From contig DCIE01000049.1 of the NCBI GenBank assembly GCA_002315765.1, positions 607-13,406 of the forward strand: DNA of 12,800 nucleotides. The letters run 5' to 3'. The notes under the pieces were generated by a model. The model was not told the DNA's origin. It made no database searches and saw nothing but the letters and a program-made list of their open reading frames with translations. Of this stretch, positions 6,805 through 12,788 are shown one piece after another. The translations under genes were made by a program, and so were the position numbers. Every line of letters begins with the position of its first letter. Position 1 is the stretch's first letter. This DNA comes from Ruminococcaceae bacterium UBA1734 (GTDB lineage: Bacteria; Bacillota; Clostridia; Oscillospirales; Acutalibacteraceae).

Positions 6805-7608
6805 TTATTCATTATTGCAACAGTTTTGTTCCGATTTCGGTGGGAAAAAGTCGCCGGTGGGGAATTTGATTTTCCTGAATACATCGCAGGGTTGGTCGGT
6901 TGTATTGTCGCACTGTTTTTCGGGAATACAAAAGTCATAAACCGGGATAAGCATTTGAACATCTCTTATTAATTGAACGATGGTGAAAAGTCCCAGTGTT
7001 ACGAAAACCGTGGGAGTCCCCGTAGGCAGATTGGTAACAAGCGGTGAGCCCATATAGTCGGTAACGGTTTGGGGGATAAAGCATACATTTTGGAAACAAT
7101 CATTTATTTTTCCGAGTCTTGCAGTTAAAGGTACCGGGTCAACACATTGTAATACGCATTTCGGACTGTTTGAGTTTGAAATAGCGGTTTTGTCGCAGGT
7201 TGGATTTTGAATGCTTTGGTTGCTTGAAAAAACCTTTACATTTCCGTCGCTTCCGTAAAGGATAACCTTTTTTGAGAAGCAACAAATTCCGTTTGCTGAG
7301 GTTGGACAACTGTTTGGCATACCGTACAATTCCAAATCCACAAGGAAGAAAAATGTCAGGTCGCAGGAATAAAAGCCCTTGTTAAAGCTTATAGGCTCAA
7401 CATCAATCAAAACATTAAGTACCGTGGCACCGCTTAATTTTACACTTATTGCGTCCTCAACCAATGCTTGTGTTTCGGCGGTAAAATAACACCGTAAATC
7501 TTCAAGGCAGTCTCTATCACAACAGGAATCGTAGACTCTGCCGGCATCAATGCAAACTGCTTCTTTAAAGCAATTTTTTTCCGTAGCGGAAATATTGTTA
7601 TCAGCCAT
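6805..7608 (-). CDS. Cysteine-rich conserved clostridial protein, function unknown
   Basis: This 267-aa protein has 20 cysteines (7.5%) and no tryptophan, signal peptide or membrane helix. The N-terminus carries CIDAGRVYDSCCDRDCLEDL (19-38), with C13, C19, C29, C30, C34 and C40 clustered. The middle part has alternating hydrophobic strands such as GFYSCDLTFFFLVDLELYG and KKVILYGSDGNVKVFSS. The C-terminal part has VFVTLGLFTIVQLIRDVQ, CIPEKQC and a final CC pair. I recognise the style from uncharacterised clostridial proteins but know no function. Its cysteine content would suit a cross-linked spore or surface layer or metal binding; this is inference. The ATG has AGGAGGT 8 bases upstream. It follows trmL on the same strand after 84 bases and probably has its own promoter. 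Confidence 0.8.
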   Translation of the reverse strand: MADNNISATEKNCFKEAVCIDAGRVYDSCCDRDCLEDLRCYFTAETQALVEDAISVKLSGATVLNVLIDVEPISFNKGFYSCDLTFFFLVDLELYGMPNSCPTSANGICCFSKKVILYGSDGNVKVFSSNQSIQNPTCDKTAISNSNSPKCVLQCVDPVPLTARLGKINDCFQNVCFIPQTVTDYMGSPLVTNLPTGTPTVFVTLGLFTIVQLIRDVQMLIPVYDFCIPEKQCDNTTDQPCDVFRKIKFPTGDFFPPKSEQNCCNNE

Positions 7609-7632
7609 AAAAAAATACCTCCTAAAATGCTT

Positions 7633-7647
7633 TGAAGTTATACTTCA
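7633..7647. repeat. Perfect inverted repeat TGAAGT-TAT-ACTTCA
   Basis: Six-base arms around a 3-base centre, lying where transcription from the 7652-7680 promoter should start, about 25-40 bases before the Cys-rich gene. It could be an operator or a 5' UTR hairpin. No matching second copy was noticed in the window. Confidence 0.5.
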
Positions 7648-7651
7648 GTAC

Positions 7652-7680
7652 ATAATATGGGTATTTTTAAAAAATGTGAA
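7652..7680 (-). promoter_or_regulatory. Likely promoter of the Cys-rich gene
   Basis: On the minus strand, TTCACA, 17 bases, TATTAT matches the sigmaA consensus at 5 of 6 positions in each box. The same stretch can be read as AC, 16 bases, CATATTATG, one base short of a late-sporulation sigmaK promoter (AC-N16/17-CATANNNTA). The sequence does not decide between them. Confidence 0.55.
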
Positions 7681-7692
7681 AATATAATTAAA

Positions 7693-8199
7693 TTATAGGT
7701 TTTCCCAACGGTAATTGTGTAATTGACCTTGATTTTCCAATTGCGGATAATCCCATTGTCTAAGGGTTTCATATACGGCGATTGCCACAGAATTTGAAAG
7801 GTTAAGACTTCTTATATCGTAAGCCATCGGTATTCGTACACAGGATTCGGGATGTTTTATCAAAAGCTCCTCGGGAAGTCCCTTTGTTTCTTTTCCGAAA
7901 AGTAAATAGCAGTTGTCGGGATATGAAACTTGGCTGTGGGCTTTTCTTCCCTTGGTGGTGAAATAGAAAAATTCGCCACCTTTGTTTTTTTCGAAGAAAT
8001 CATCTATATTTTCATAATAGGTTATATCAAGGAAATGCCAATAATCGAGACCGGCTCTTTTAAGTTTTTTGTCGTCAATGGTAAATCCCATGGGACCTAC
8101 AAGATGAAGTCTTGCCCCGGTTGCGGCACAGGTTCTTGCCACATTACCGGTATTTTGAGGTATTTCCGGTTCTACCATAACAATATTAATAACAGCCAT
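7693..8199 (-). CDS. trmL: tRNA (cytidine/uridine-34 2'-O)-methyltransferase
   Basis: This 168-aa SPOUT-class enzyme methylates the ribose of the wobble base 34 in certain tRNA-Leu species using S-adenosylmethionine. The N-terminus MAVINIVMVEPEIPQNTGNV with the following ARTCAATG is the family signature. The trefoil-knot SAM site is formed by LLFGKETKGLP (99-109), VRIPMAYDIRSLNLSNSVAI (about 121-140) and the helix after it. The length is typical (about 155-170 aa). The ATG has AAGGTGAT upstream. Its promoter at 8236-8264 is interlocked with that of the divergent gene at 8315. The Cys-rich gene lies downstream on the same strand, and no terminator is visible between them. Confidence 0.93.
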   Translation of the reverse strand: MAVINIVMVEPEIPQNTGNVARTCAATGARLHLVGPMGFTIDDKKLKRAGLDYWHFLDITYYENIDDFFEKNKGGEFFYFTTKGRKAHSQVSYPDNCYLLFGKETKGLPEELLIKHPESCVRIPMAYDIRSLNLSNSVAIAVYETLRQWDYPQLENQGQLHNYRWENL

Positions 8200-8235
8200 T
8201 TATTATCACCTTTTTATTATACATTACAGTTTAGT

Positions 8236-8264
8236 ATTATAAAATTGATTATTTCACTTGTCAA
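8236..8264 (-). promoter_or_regulatory. trmL: Consensus promoter of trmL
   Basis: On the minus strand, perfect TTGACA (8264-8259), 17 bases, perfect TATAAT (8241-8236). Its -35 shares five bases with the -35 of the opposing plus-strand promoter. Confidence 0.85.
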
Positions 8265-8286
8265 GGATAATAAAAAGATATATAAT
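8258..8286 (+). promoter_or_regulatory. Promoter of the 8315 membrane-protein gene
   Basis: TTGTCA (8258-8263), 17 bases, TATAAT (8281-8286). Transcription would start near 8293, giving a leader of about 20 bases that contains GAGGT before the ATG at 8315. The -35 lies in the palindrome CTTG-T-CAAG (8257-8265) shared with the trmL promoter. Confidence 0.85.
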
Positions 8287-8314
8287 ACCTTTATAAAAGA
8301 TTTGAGGTAATACT

Positions 8315-8923
8315 ATGAAGAAATATGACAGCATATTAAAAAGAGTGGAACAAATTGAGTATAAGCTTGGGATAAACTATGCTAAAACAAAGGGAAAACT
8401 TTATTCTTCTATGAGGGTTATTAACCTTTTGGGGGTTATTTATCTTTTCGGTATTAATTTTTTGTTCTGTGTCAGTGCCTTGATGAACTCTGCCAACGGC
8501 AATCAAATCGTATCTAACCAAACGGTTATTTTAATCTCGATTGCCACCTTGCTTGAAATTACGGGAGTGATTTTTTCATTTACCGACTTAAAAATTGTCG
8601 GGGGAATTTTGGGAATTTTACCACTGCCGTATTTAACCTTTGTTTTTGCAAAACTTTGTGAGGGTTATACCTCGGGCTGGTTTGGATATACCCTTAACTT
8701 TTATGTCAGACATTTATCCTCTTATGTATTTATACTTATTGCATCGGGATTTATGCTGTTTATCGCTTTAAGACAAAAAATAAAGACAAATAGGGAATAT
8801 AAGAGAATAATTAATAATATTTATGTGAACTATAAAAATCAGTTTATCCCCAAAGACAGCGAGGTTTCCGATGAAGATTGGGAACAGTTTATTGAGGATT
8901 ATGACCCGAGAGCAATGCGTTAA
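8315..8923 (+). CDS. Four-helix membrane protein of unknown function
   Basis: This 202-aa protein is probably in the cytoplasmic membrane. Hydrophobic segments at about 36-57, 70-90, 93-113 and 135-153 suggest four helices. The N-terminal 35 residues are charged and could be helical (MKKYDSILKRVEQIEYKLG). The C-terminal tail of about 50 residues is first basic (RQKIKTNREYKR), then acidic (DSEVSDEDWEQFIEDYDP). No catalytic or binding motif was recognised. The ATG has GAGGT 8 bases upstream and a clear promoter. It stands alone on the plus strand, followed by a 124-base gap with the next promoter and no obvious terminator. Confidence 0.8.
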   Translation: MKKYDSILKRVEQIEYKLGINYAKTKGKLYSSMRVINLLGVIYLFGINFLFCVSALMNSANGNQIVSNQTVILISIATLLEITGVIFSFTDLKIVGGILGILPLPYLTFVFAKLCEGYTSGWFGYTLNFYVRHLSSYVFILIASGFMLFIALRQKIKTNREYKRIINNIYVNYKNQFIPKDSEVSDEDWEQFIEDYDPRAMR

Positions 8924-8970
8924 TTCATATAATATTTACAAATTAAAGGCAGTTTTTGTTAAATTAGGGG

Positions 8971-8998
8971 TTGCTTTTTTCGGAAAAAGTTATATAAT
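8971..8998 (+). promoter_or_regulatory. Promoter of the M23 peptidase gene
   Basis: TTGCTT (8971-8976), 16 bases, perfect TATAAT (8993-8998). The -35 is weak (4 of 6) and the spacing one base short. Expected start is near 9005, inside the inverted repeats at 9000-9026. Confidence 0.6.
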
Positions 8999-8999
8999 A

Positions 9000-9026
9000 G
9001 TAACATAAGTGTTACAAAATTGTAAC
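9000..9026. repeat. Two overlapping inverted repeats at the transcription start
   Basis: GTAACA (9000-9005) pairs with TGTTAC (9010-9015). GTTACAA (9011-9017), which shares five of those bases, pairs with TTGTAAC (9020-9026). The two hairpins exclude one another. The three half-sites could form an operator around +1 or a 5' UTR switch just before the ribosome site at 9036-9040. Confidence 0.55.
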
Positions 9027-9047
9027 TTTTAGAAAAGAGGTGGCTCC

Positions 9048-10286
9048 TTGATTTTGTCTCAAAAAAAGAAAAAAGAAAATAAAATCAGAAAATCAATAAA
9101 TAAAATTATATCAATGGGACAGTTAGGTGCAGTCGCTGTTTTTTTGCCTATTGCGTTTGTTTGCGTTTTGGTTAGCCTTATTTCCTGCGGTATGAGAATA
9201 GGATATAGTCTTGATTATTCGGGAAAAAGCATAGGAAATATTTTAAAAAAGGCAAACTATGATATAGTAGTTAAAAAAGTTTGCGAACAGGTTGAGGGAC
9301 AAGATGTTGAGAGCCAAATAACAGCCCCTGAGTTTTCTCTTTGTATCGTAAATAAAAACAGAACTTCCGATTATGACAAACTTGCCAAAAAGGTTATGGA
9401 AAATTCAAATAACATCATTTCGGGATATTGTGCAACAACAAACGGAAATTCATATATTTATCCTTGTGAAAGCAAAGAGGATATTGTGGAGAACTATCTT
9501 TTGAGCTTTAATGTTAAGGCGTTAAACAGTGTTTCGAGATTTACCCAAAATGTGGATATTAAAAAGGGATACTATTTGCTTAAGGATATAAGCAGCGGCA
9601 GTTTGTCAAATCTTATTTCTTCCATTCCGGTGGAAACCGTAGCGGTAACCTGCGAAAATGTTAAGACCGAGTATAAGACCGTTACCCTTAAAAGTAACGA
9701 AATGATAAAGGGTACCGTTAAGGTGCAAACTGAGGGAAGCACCGGTTTGAACAGTCTTACGCAACAGGTTAAATATATTGACGGTGTTGAGATTTCGAGA
9801 AAGACTATCAGTCAAAAGGTTTTAACAAAGCCGGTTAATAGGGTTGTAATTGAGGGTACTGCCGATAGTACAAGGTCGGCTTATTATTCTGCTAAGGCTC
9901 ATAATGCCGGATTTGTTTTTCCTTTGCCTAAAGGAAGTTATCATTTGGGTGATGGATACGGATACAGCAGCGGAAGAAACCATAAGGGCTACGACCTTTT
10001 AGCACCTTACGGTACAAATATACTTGCGGTTAAAGAAGGAACCGTAATTCGTTCCTCTTGGTATAAGGGCTACGGATATTGTGTAGATATCAGACATAGC
10101 GGTGGCTTGGTTACAAGATACGGCCATTGCAGTTCCCTATTAAAAAGAGTTGGGGATAAGGTCAGTGCAGGAGATATTATTGCCAAGGTTGGTTCTACAG
10201 GAGATTCCGACGGAAATCATGTTCATTTTGAGGTGCTGAAAAACGGTTCTCGTGTTGACCCTACGGCATATTTAAAGCTGGACTGA
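9048..10286 (+). CDS. Membrane-anchored M23 peptidase with G5 domain
   Basis: This 412-aa protein is predicted to cut or remodel peptidoglycan outside the membrane. A Lys-rich cytoplasmic N-terminus is followed by one transmembrane or signal-anchor helix (about 25-48), an extracellular region (about 50-194), a G5 domain (about 195-271, VETVAVTCENVKTEYKTVTL onward) and a C-terminal M23 LytM domain (about 286-410). The zinc ligands are present: H312 and D316 in HKGYD, and H393 in GNHVHFE. H360 and H391 are also conserved, so it is probably active. The start is taken as TTG at 9048 because AGAGG lies 7 bases upstream; the first in-frame ATG (9114) has no SD and would cut into the basic N-terminus. 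A terminator-like hairpin and the yajC promoter follow. Confidence 0.88.
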   Translation: MILSQKKKKENKIRKSINKIISMGQLGAVAVFLPIAFVCVLVSLISCGMRIGYSLDYSGKSIGNILKKANYDIVVKKVCEQVEGQDVESQITAPEFSLCIVNKNRTSDYDKLAKKVMENSNNIISGYCATTNGNSYIYPCESKEDIVENYLLSFNVKALNSVSRFTQNVDIKKGYYLLKDISSGSLSNLISSIPVETVAVTCENVKTEYKTVTLKSNEMIKGTVKVQTEGSTGLNSLTQQVKYIDGVEISRKTISQKVLTKPVNRVVIEGTADSTRSAYYSAKAHNAGFVFPLPKGSYHLGDGYGYSSGRNHKGYDLLAPYGTNILAVKEGTVIRSSWYKGYGYCVDIRHSGGLVTRYGHCSSLLKRVGDKVSAGDIIAKVGSTGDSDGNHVHFEVLKNGSRVDPTAYLKLD

Positions 10287-10316
10287 AAAAAACCTTGCAA
10301 TTAGTAAGTTTTTTTT
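10287..10316 (+). terminator. Weak terminator after the M23 gene
   Basis: Six As (10287-10292), a bulged C and CTT (10294-10296) pair with AAG (10306-10308) and the first six of a run of eight Ts (10309-10316) around a 9-base loop. The stem is AU-rich and thus weak. The yajC promoter lies inside the same stretch. Confidence 0.5.
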
Positions 10317-10323
10317 GTATAAT
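10295..10323 (+). promoter_or_regulatory. yajC: Promoter of yajC
   Basis: TTGCAA (10295-10300), 17 bases, TATAAT (10318-10323). Start near 10330 gives a leader of about 25 bases with GGAGG before the ATG at 10356. The -35 starts in the stem and the spacer holds the T tract of the preceding terminator. Confidence 0.7.
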
Positions 10324-10355
10324 ATGTTTTGTTATTATTTTGGAGGTTAAAAAGA

Positions 10356-10685
10356 ATGGATTTATTATTACCCTTAACATCAAAAAGCACTACATCAGGA
10401 AGCTCAAATCCTTTATTCTTAATAGTTTATCTTGTATTTATTGTGGCTGTTATGTATTTTATTCTTATTCGTCCGCAACGCAAGAAAACAAAAGAAGAAA
10501 AGAAAATGCGTGAAAATTTGCAGGTTGGAGACGATATTGTAACAATCGGCGGAATTTACGGAAAGGTTATTTCTCTTAAGGAAGACACCATTGTTATTGA
10601 GTCGAAAAGCGACCATTCTAAAATTACTATTGCTCGTTGGGCGTTACAGCAGAATTTGACTGTTCACGACGACCAGGTAAAGTAA
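10356..10685 (+). CDS. yajC: Preprotein translocase accessory subunit YajC
   Basis: This 109-aa small membrane protein is associated with the Sec translocase and the SecDF complex. It has one transmembrane helix (about 20-40), then FILIRPQRKKTKEEKKMREN, the hallmark of the family, and the soluble part LQVGDDIVTIGGIYGKVISL. The start is the ATG at 10356, which has GGAGG 9 bases upstream. An upstream TTG at 10329 would add nine residues but lies at the transcription start and has no SD. No secDF or tgt gene is next to it here. A TIGR04086-type membrane protein follows after 61 bases. Confidence 0.92.
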   Translation: MDLLLPLTSKSTTSGSSNPLFLIVYLVFIVAVMYFILIRPQRKKTKEEKKMRENLQVGDDIVTIGGIYGKVISLKEDTIVIESKSDHSKITIARWALQQNLTVHDDQVK

Positions 10686-10710
10686 TTAAATAATAAGCAT
10701 AAAATTAAAC

Positions 10711-10746
10711 CCCTTCGCAGTATATTATATTGCGGAGGGATTTTTT
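10711..10746 (+). terminator. Terminator after yajC that contains the next gene's ribosome site
   Basis: CCCTTCGCAGTAT (10711-10723) pairs with ATATTGCGGAGGG (10727-10739) with two G-U wobbles, a 13-bp stem on a 3-base loop, then ATTTTTT. The right arm includes GGAGG, spaced 8 bases from the ATG at 10747, so folding would both end transcription and hide this ribosome site. Confidence 0.75.
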
Positions 10747-11127
10747 ATGAATGAAAATAAAAAAATACATATTATTTTTGGCGGATTAATAGGAATAGGA
10801 GTGTTTTTTGGTCTTGTGCTTTTGTTTGCGGGTATAATAATGATGTTTGGGATTGATAGAATATACTCGGCGGTTTTTGCGACAATAGCAGTGGCGACAG
10901 GGGGATTTTTTTCTGCCTATTACACCGCATCAAAATGGGGAGAAAAAGGCTATTTGATAGGACTTATAGCGGGGACAATATACTTCTTATTAATAGGAAT
11001 AGTATCCGTAATTGTTTCAAAATCTAAAATTTCTTATAATACATTATTTCATTTTTTAATAATAGTTTTAGCCTCTGTAATAGGGGGGATATCGGGCGTT
11101 TCAAAAAAGAAAACTAAATTATTATAA
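10747..11127 (+). CDS. TIGR04086/DUF3792-type small membrane protein
   Basis: This 126-aa protein has four predicted helices (about 10-33, 40-60, 67-90 and 100-117) linked by very short loops and ends in a basic tail KKKTKLL. Its size, topology, Gly-rich helices and place just after yajC match the TIGR04086 membrane family of Firmicutes; the function of that family is unknown to me. The family call is from memory and position, not from a search. Its ribosome site lies in the 3' arm of the yajC terminator, so it is probably expressed only by readthrough from yajC. Its last 14 bases overlap the end of the convergent azlD. Confidence 0.7.
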   Translation: MNENKKIHIIFGGLIGIGVFFGLVLLFAGIIMMFGIDRIYSAVFATIAVATGGFFSAYYTASKWGEKGYLIGLIAGTIYFLLIGIVSVIVSKSKISYNTLFHFLIIVLASVIGGISGVSKKKTKLL

Positions 11128-11422
11128 TCTCGGTGATAAAAACTCCCATACAGGCAAGAAGAGAAACAGTAACAAGGCTTCTGCCGAAATAACCTGCAAC
11201 AAGGGCAATAACAAAACCTATTATTGCGGAATAAATACTGTCGGTAGAGGAGAGTATAGAGGGGAAAATCATAACCGAAAGTGTTACAAAAGGTACATAA
11301 TATAAAAAGGATTTAATGTAAATGTTTGTGATTTTCTGTCGTATTAACGCCAAAGGAAGCATACGAATAAGATATGTAACCGAAGCCATAACAAGTATGT
11401 AAATATAGATATTGCCACTCAT
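11114..11422 (-). CDS. azlD: Branched-chain amino acid export subunit AzlD
   Basis: This 102-aa membrane protein is the small partner of AzlC in a two-part exporter of branched-chain amino acids and their analogues (LIV-E family). About four helices cover nearly the whole chain. The N-terminal half has SVTYLIRMLPLALI and the middle FLYYVPFVTLSVMIFPSIL, both typical of AzlD. Its ATG overlaps the azlC stop in an ATGA, with AAGGAG upstream inside azlC, so translation is coupled. It ends 14 bases inside the 3' end of the opposing membrane-protein gene, and no terminator is seen between them. Confidence 0.88.
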   Translation of the reverse strand: MSGNIYIYILVMASVTYLIRMLPLALIRQKITNIYIKSFLYYVPFVTLSVMIFPSILSSTDSIYSAIIGFVIALVAGYFGRSLVTVSLLACMGVFITEIIII

Positions 11423-12147
11423 AAATCTTCTTCTCCTTCCTTAATCGGTTTAATATACGCCGCTAAAGCAGAGATAAGTATGGTAAGAATAATTATTCTG
11501 GAACCGGAAGAAATTTGAGATAGTATAGGCAAAAAAGTGAATATGGCGCTTAAGAGCATAGATAAAATAATGATTTGGGCAATAAATTTTTCTTTTCTTG
11601 CGGTAGGCATAATTATGGCGATAAACATACCGTAAAGGGCTATTCCCAAAGCGCTTAAAGCCCTGGCGGTAAGAATGTTTCCGAGTATCGCACCGAAAAG
11701 AGTGCCCAGTACCCAACCGGGAAGTGCCGAGGATAGGACACCGTAACAATAAGATGGCGGCAAATGTCCGTTATACATTGAGCAAACCCCGAAAACCTCG
11801 TCTGTATTGCCAAATGCAATTAAATAGCGATGGATAGACGGCATATCGGGTTTAAATTTTTGGGAAAGGGAAGAGGACATTAAAAAATATCTTAAATTAA
11901 TAACAAAGGTAGTTAGCGCCATTTCAAAGTATGATAATGAACCGGTGATAATTGAAAGTGCGGCAAACTGTCCGGCAGAGGTGAAGTTTGTTGCCGAAAT
12001 AAGAACCGACTGAAAAGGTGATATGCCAAGCTTTACCGCCGAAATTCCAAAGGTAAAGGAAACGGCAAAATACCCTAAAAAAATGGGTATTCCGTCTTTA
12101 AATCCTTTTAACAAATTCTTTTTTACCAAGTGTTTTGAACCCCGCAA
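11419..12147 (-). CDS. azlC: Branched-chain amino acid export subunit AzlC
   Basis: This 242-aa polytopic membrane protein is the main part of the AzlCD exporter. Family features are GFKDGIPIFLGYFAVSFTFG (about 15-34), ATNFTSAGQFAALS (52-65), the polar helix with TTFVINLRYFLMSSSLS (78-94), and FGNTDEVFG (112-120). Length is typical. The start is uncertain: the longest frame begins with TTG at 12147, directly after an in-frame TGA, with no SD before it. A second TTG at 12129 has a weak GGGG about 10 bases upstream. Either leaves the domain complete. No clear promoter was found in the 62 bases upstream, which hold the terminator of the preceding gene pair. Confidence 0.88.
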   Translation of the reverse strand: MRGSKHLVKKNLLKGFKDGIPIFLGYFAVSFTFGISAVKLGISPFQSVLISATNFTSAGQFAALSIITGSLSYFEMALTTFVINLRYFLMSSSLSQKFKPDMPSIHRYLIAFGNTDEVFGVCSMYNGHLPPSYCYGVLSSALPGWVLGTLFGAILGNILTARALSALGIALYGMFIAIIMPTARKEKFIAQIIILSMLLSAIFTFLPILSQISSGSRIIILTILISALAAYIKPIKEGEEDL

Positions 12148-12165
12148 TCAAAAAAGTAATGAAAA

Positions 12166-12191
12166 TTCCGCCACAATATCTTGCGGCGGAA
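12166..12191 (-). terminator. Terminator after the two small genes
   Basis: On the minus strand TTCCGCCGCAA pairs with TTGTGGCGGAA around a GATA loop (11 bp), followed by TTTTCATTACTTTTTT. The single wobble is G-U on the minus strand and A-C on the plus strand, which favours minus-strand use. It lies 19 bases past the stop of the 12210 gene and 19 bases before the azlC start. Confidence 0.75.
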
Positions 12192-12209
12192 AAATTTTTT
12201 ATTAAAATT

Positions 12210-12491
12210 TTATGCCAATGCTCTTTCAAGCCAAGTAAAGCCTAAATCCAATGCCTCAAAAAGGGTGGCTTTTTGGCTTTCCTTTGTAATCCGGTTCTTA
12301 ATAGGCGCATCGGTGTCGCTTTTTAAAAGCTGAACCGAAACCTTGTCGGCAATTTCCAATTTTCCGTCCTTGTTTGAGGATAAAATCTCAAATCTGACAA
12401 CAAATTTTTCCGACATATCGCCGTAATAAATTTCGTTTCCCTTGCGAACAAGAGGTTTTCCTTTAAATGTTAAAAACTTGTTTTCTGCCAT
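12210..12491 (-). CDS. Small conserved-looking protein, function unknown
   Basis: This 93-aa soluble protein has no signal peptide or membrane helix. It starts MAENKFLTFKGKPLVRKGNE and alternates short hydrophobic strands (KFVVRFEIL, KVSVQLL) with charged turns, suggesting a small beta-rich fold. It ends in a helix-like EALDLGFTWLERALA. I do not recognise a family. The ATG has AGGAG 9 bases upstream. It lies 18 bases after the 12510 gene and is probably co-transcribed with it; a terminator follows. Confidence 0.65.
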   Translation of the reverse strand: MAENKFLTFKGKPLVRKGNEIYYGDMSEKFVVRFEILSSNKDGKLEIADKVSVQLLKSDTDAPIKNRITKESQKATLFEALDLGFTWLERALA

Positions 12492-12509
12492 TAATAAAAC
12501 TCCTAAAAA

Positions 12510-12788
12510 TTATACTTCATCCGGCAATTCACCGTAAAGATTAAGCCTAAGCAACATAATTTCGTCCTCAGGGTCGGTACAGCGAATTGTGGTATCAATA
12601 GTTTCGGTTTTTGATAGTAAATGGGAAAGTCCCAAAAGTTGGCAAAGCTTGGACTTGAGGTTTAATGTGTCGCCGTCCTCGGTTTCCAAATAAACATCAC
12701 CTTTACAACGGTCGATAACCTTAATAAAGTTATCGAAAGTTACATTGTGAAGCTCAATATCTTTTCTGCGATTTGTTTCTTTTTTCAT
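12510..12788 (-). CDS. Small Asp/Glu-rich protein, function unknown
   Basis: This 92-aa soluble protein has a basic start (MKKETNRRKD), then CKGDVYLETEDGDTLNLKSK (29-48), LCQLLGLSHLLSK and TDPEDEIMLLRLNLYGELPD (71-90). Nothing indicates a membrane helix, signal peptide or catalytic motif, and I do not recognise the family. The ATG has GAGGTG 7 bases upstream, at the very right edge of the window, so the coding region is complete but its promoter is not seen. It is the upstream partner of the 12210 gene. Confidence 0.65.
   Translation of the reverse strand: MKKETNRRKDIELHNVTFDNFIKVIDRCKGDVYLETEDGDTLNLKSKLCQLLGLSHLLSKTETIDTTIRCTDPEDEIMLLRLNLYGELPDEV

Noticed and set aside
7652..7680. Firm assignment of a sigmaK sporulation promoter to the Cys-rich gene
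   Set aside because: The last base of the -10 differs from consensus, and an overlapping sigmaA reading with correct 17-base spacing fits at least as well.
9114..10286. ATG at 9114 as the start of the M23 gene
   Set aside because: It has no SD and sits just before the membrane helix. The TTG at 9048 has AGAGG at 7-base spacing and keeps the basic N-terminus.
10295..10513. 72-aa plus-strand frame overlapping yajC
   Set aside because: It starts at the promoter -35, overlaps yajC in another frame and has no SD; YajC family motifs are in the 10356-10685 frame.
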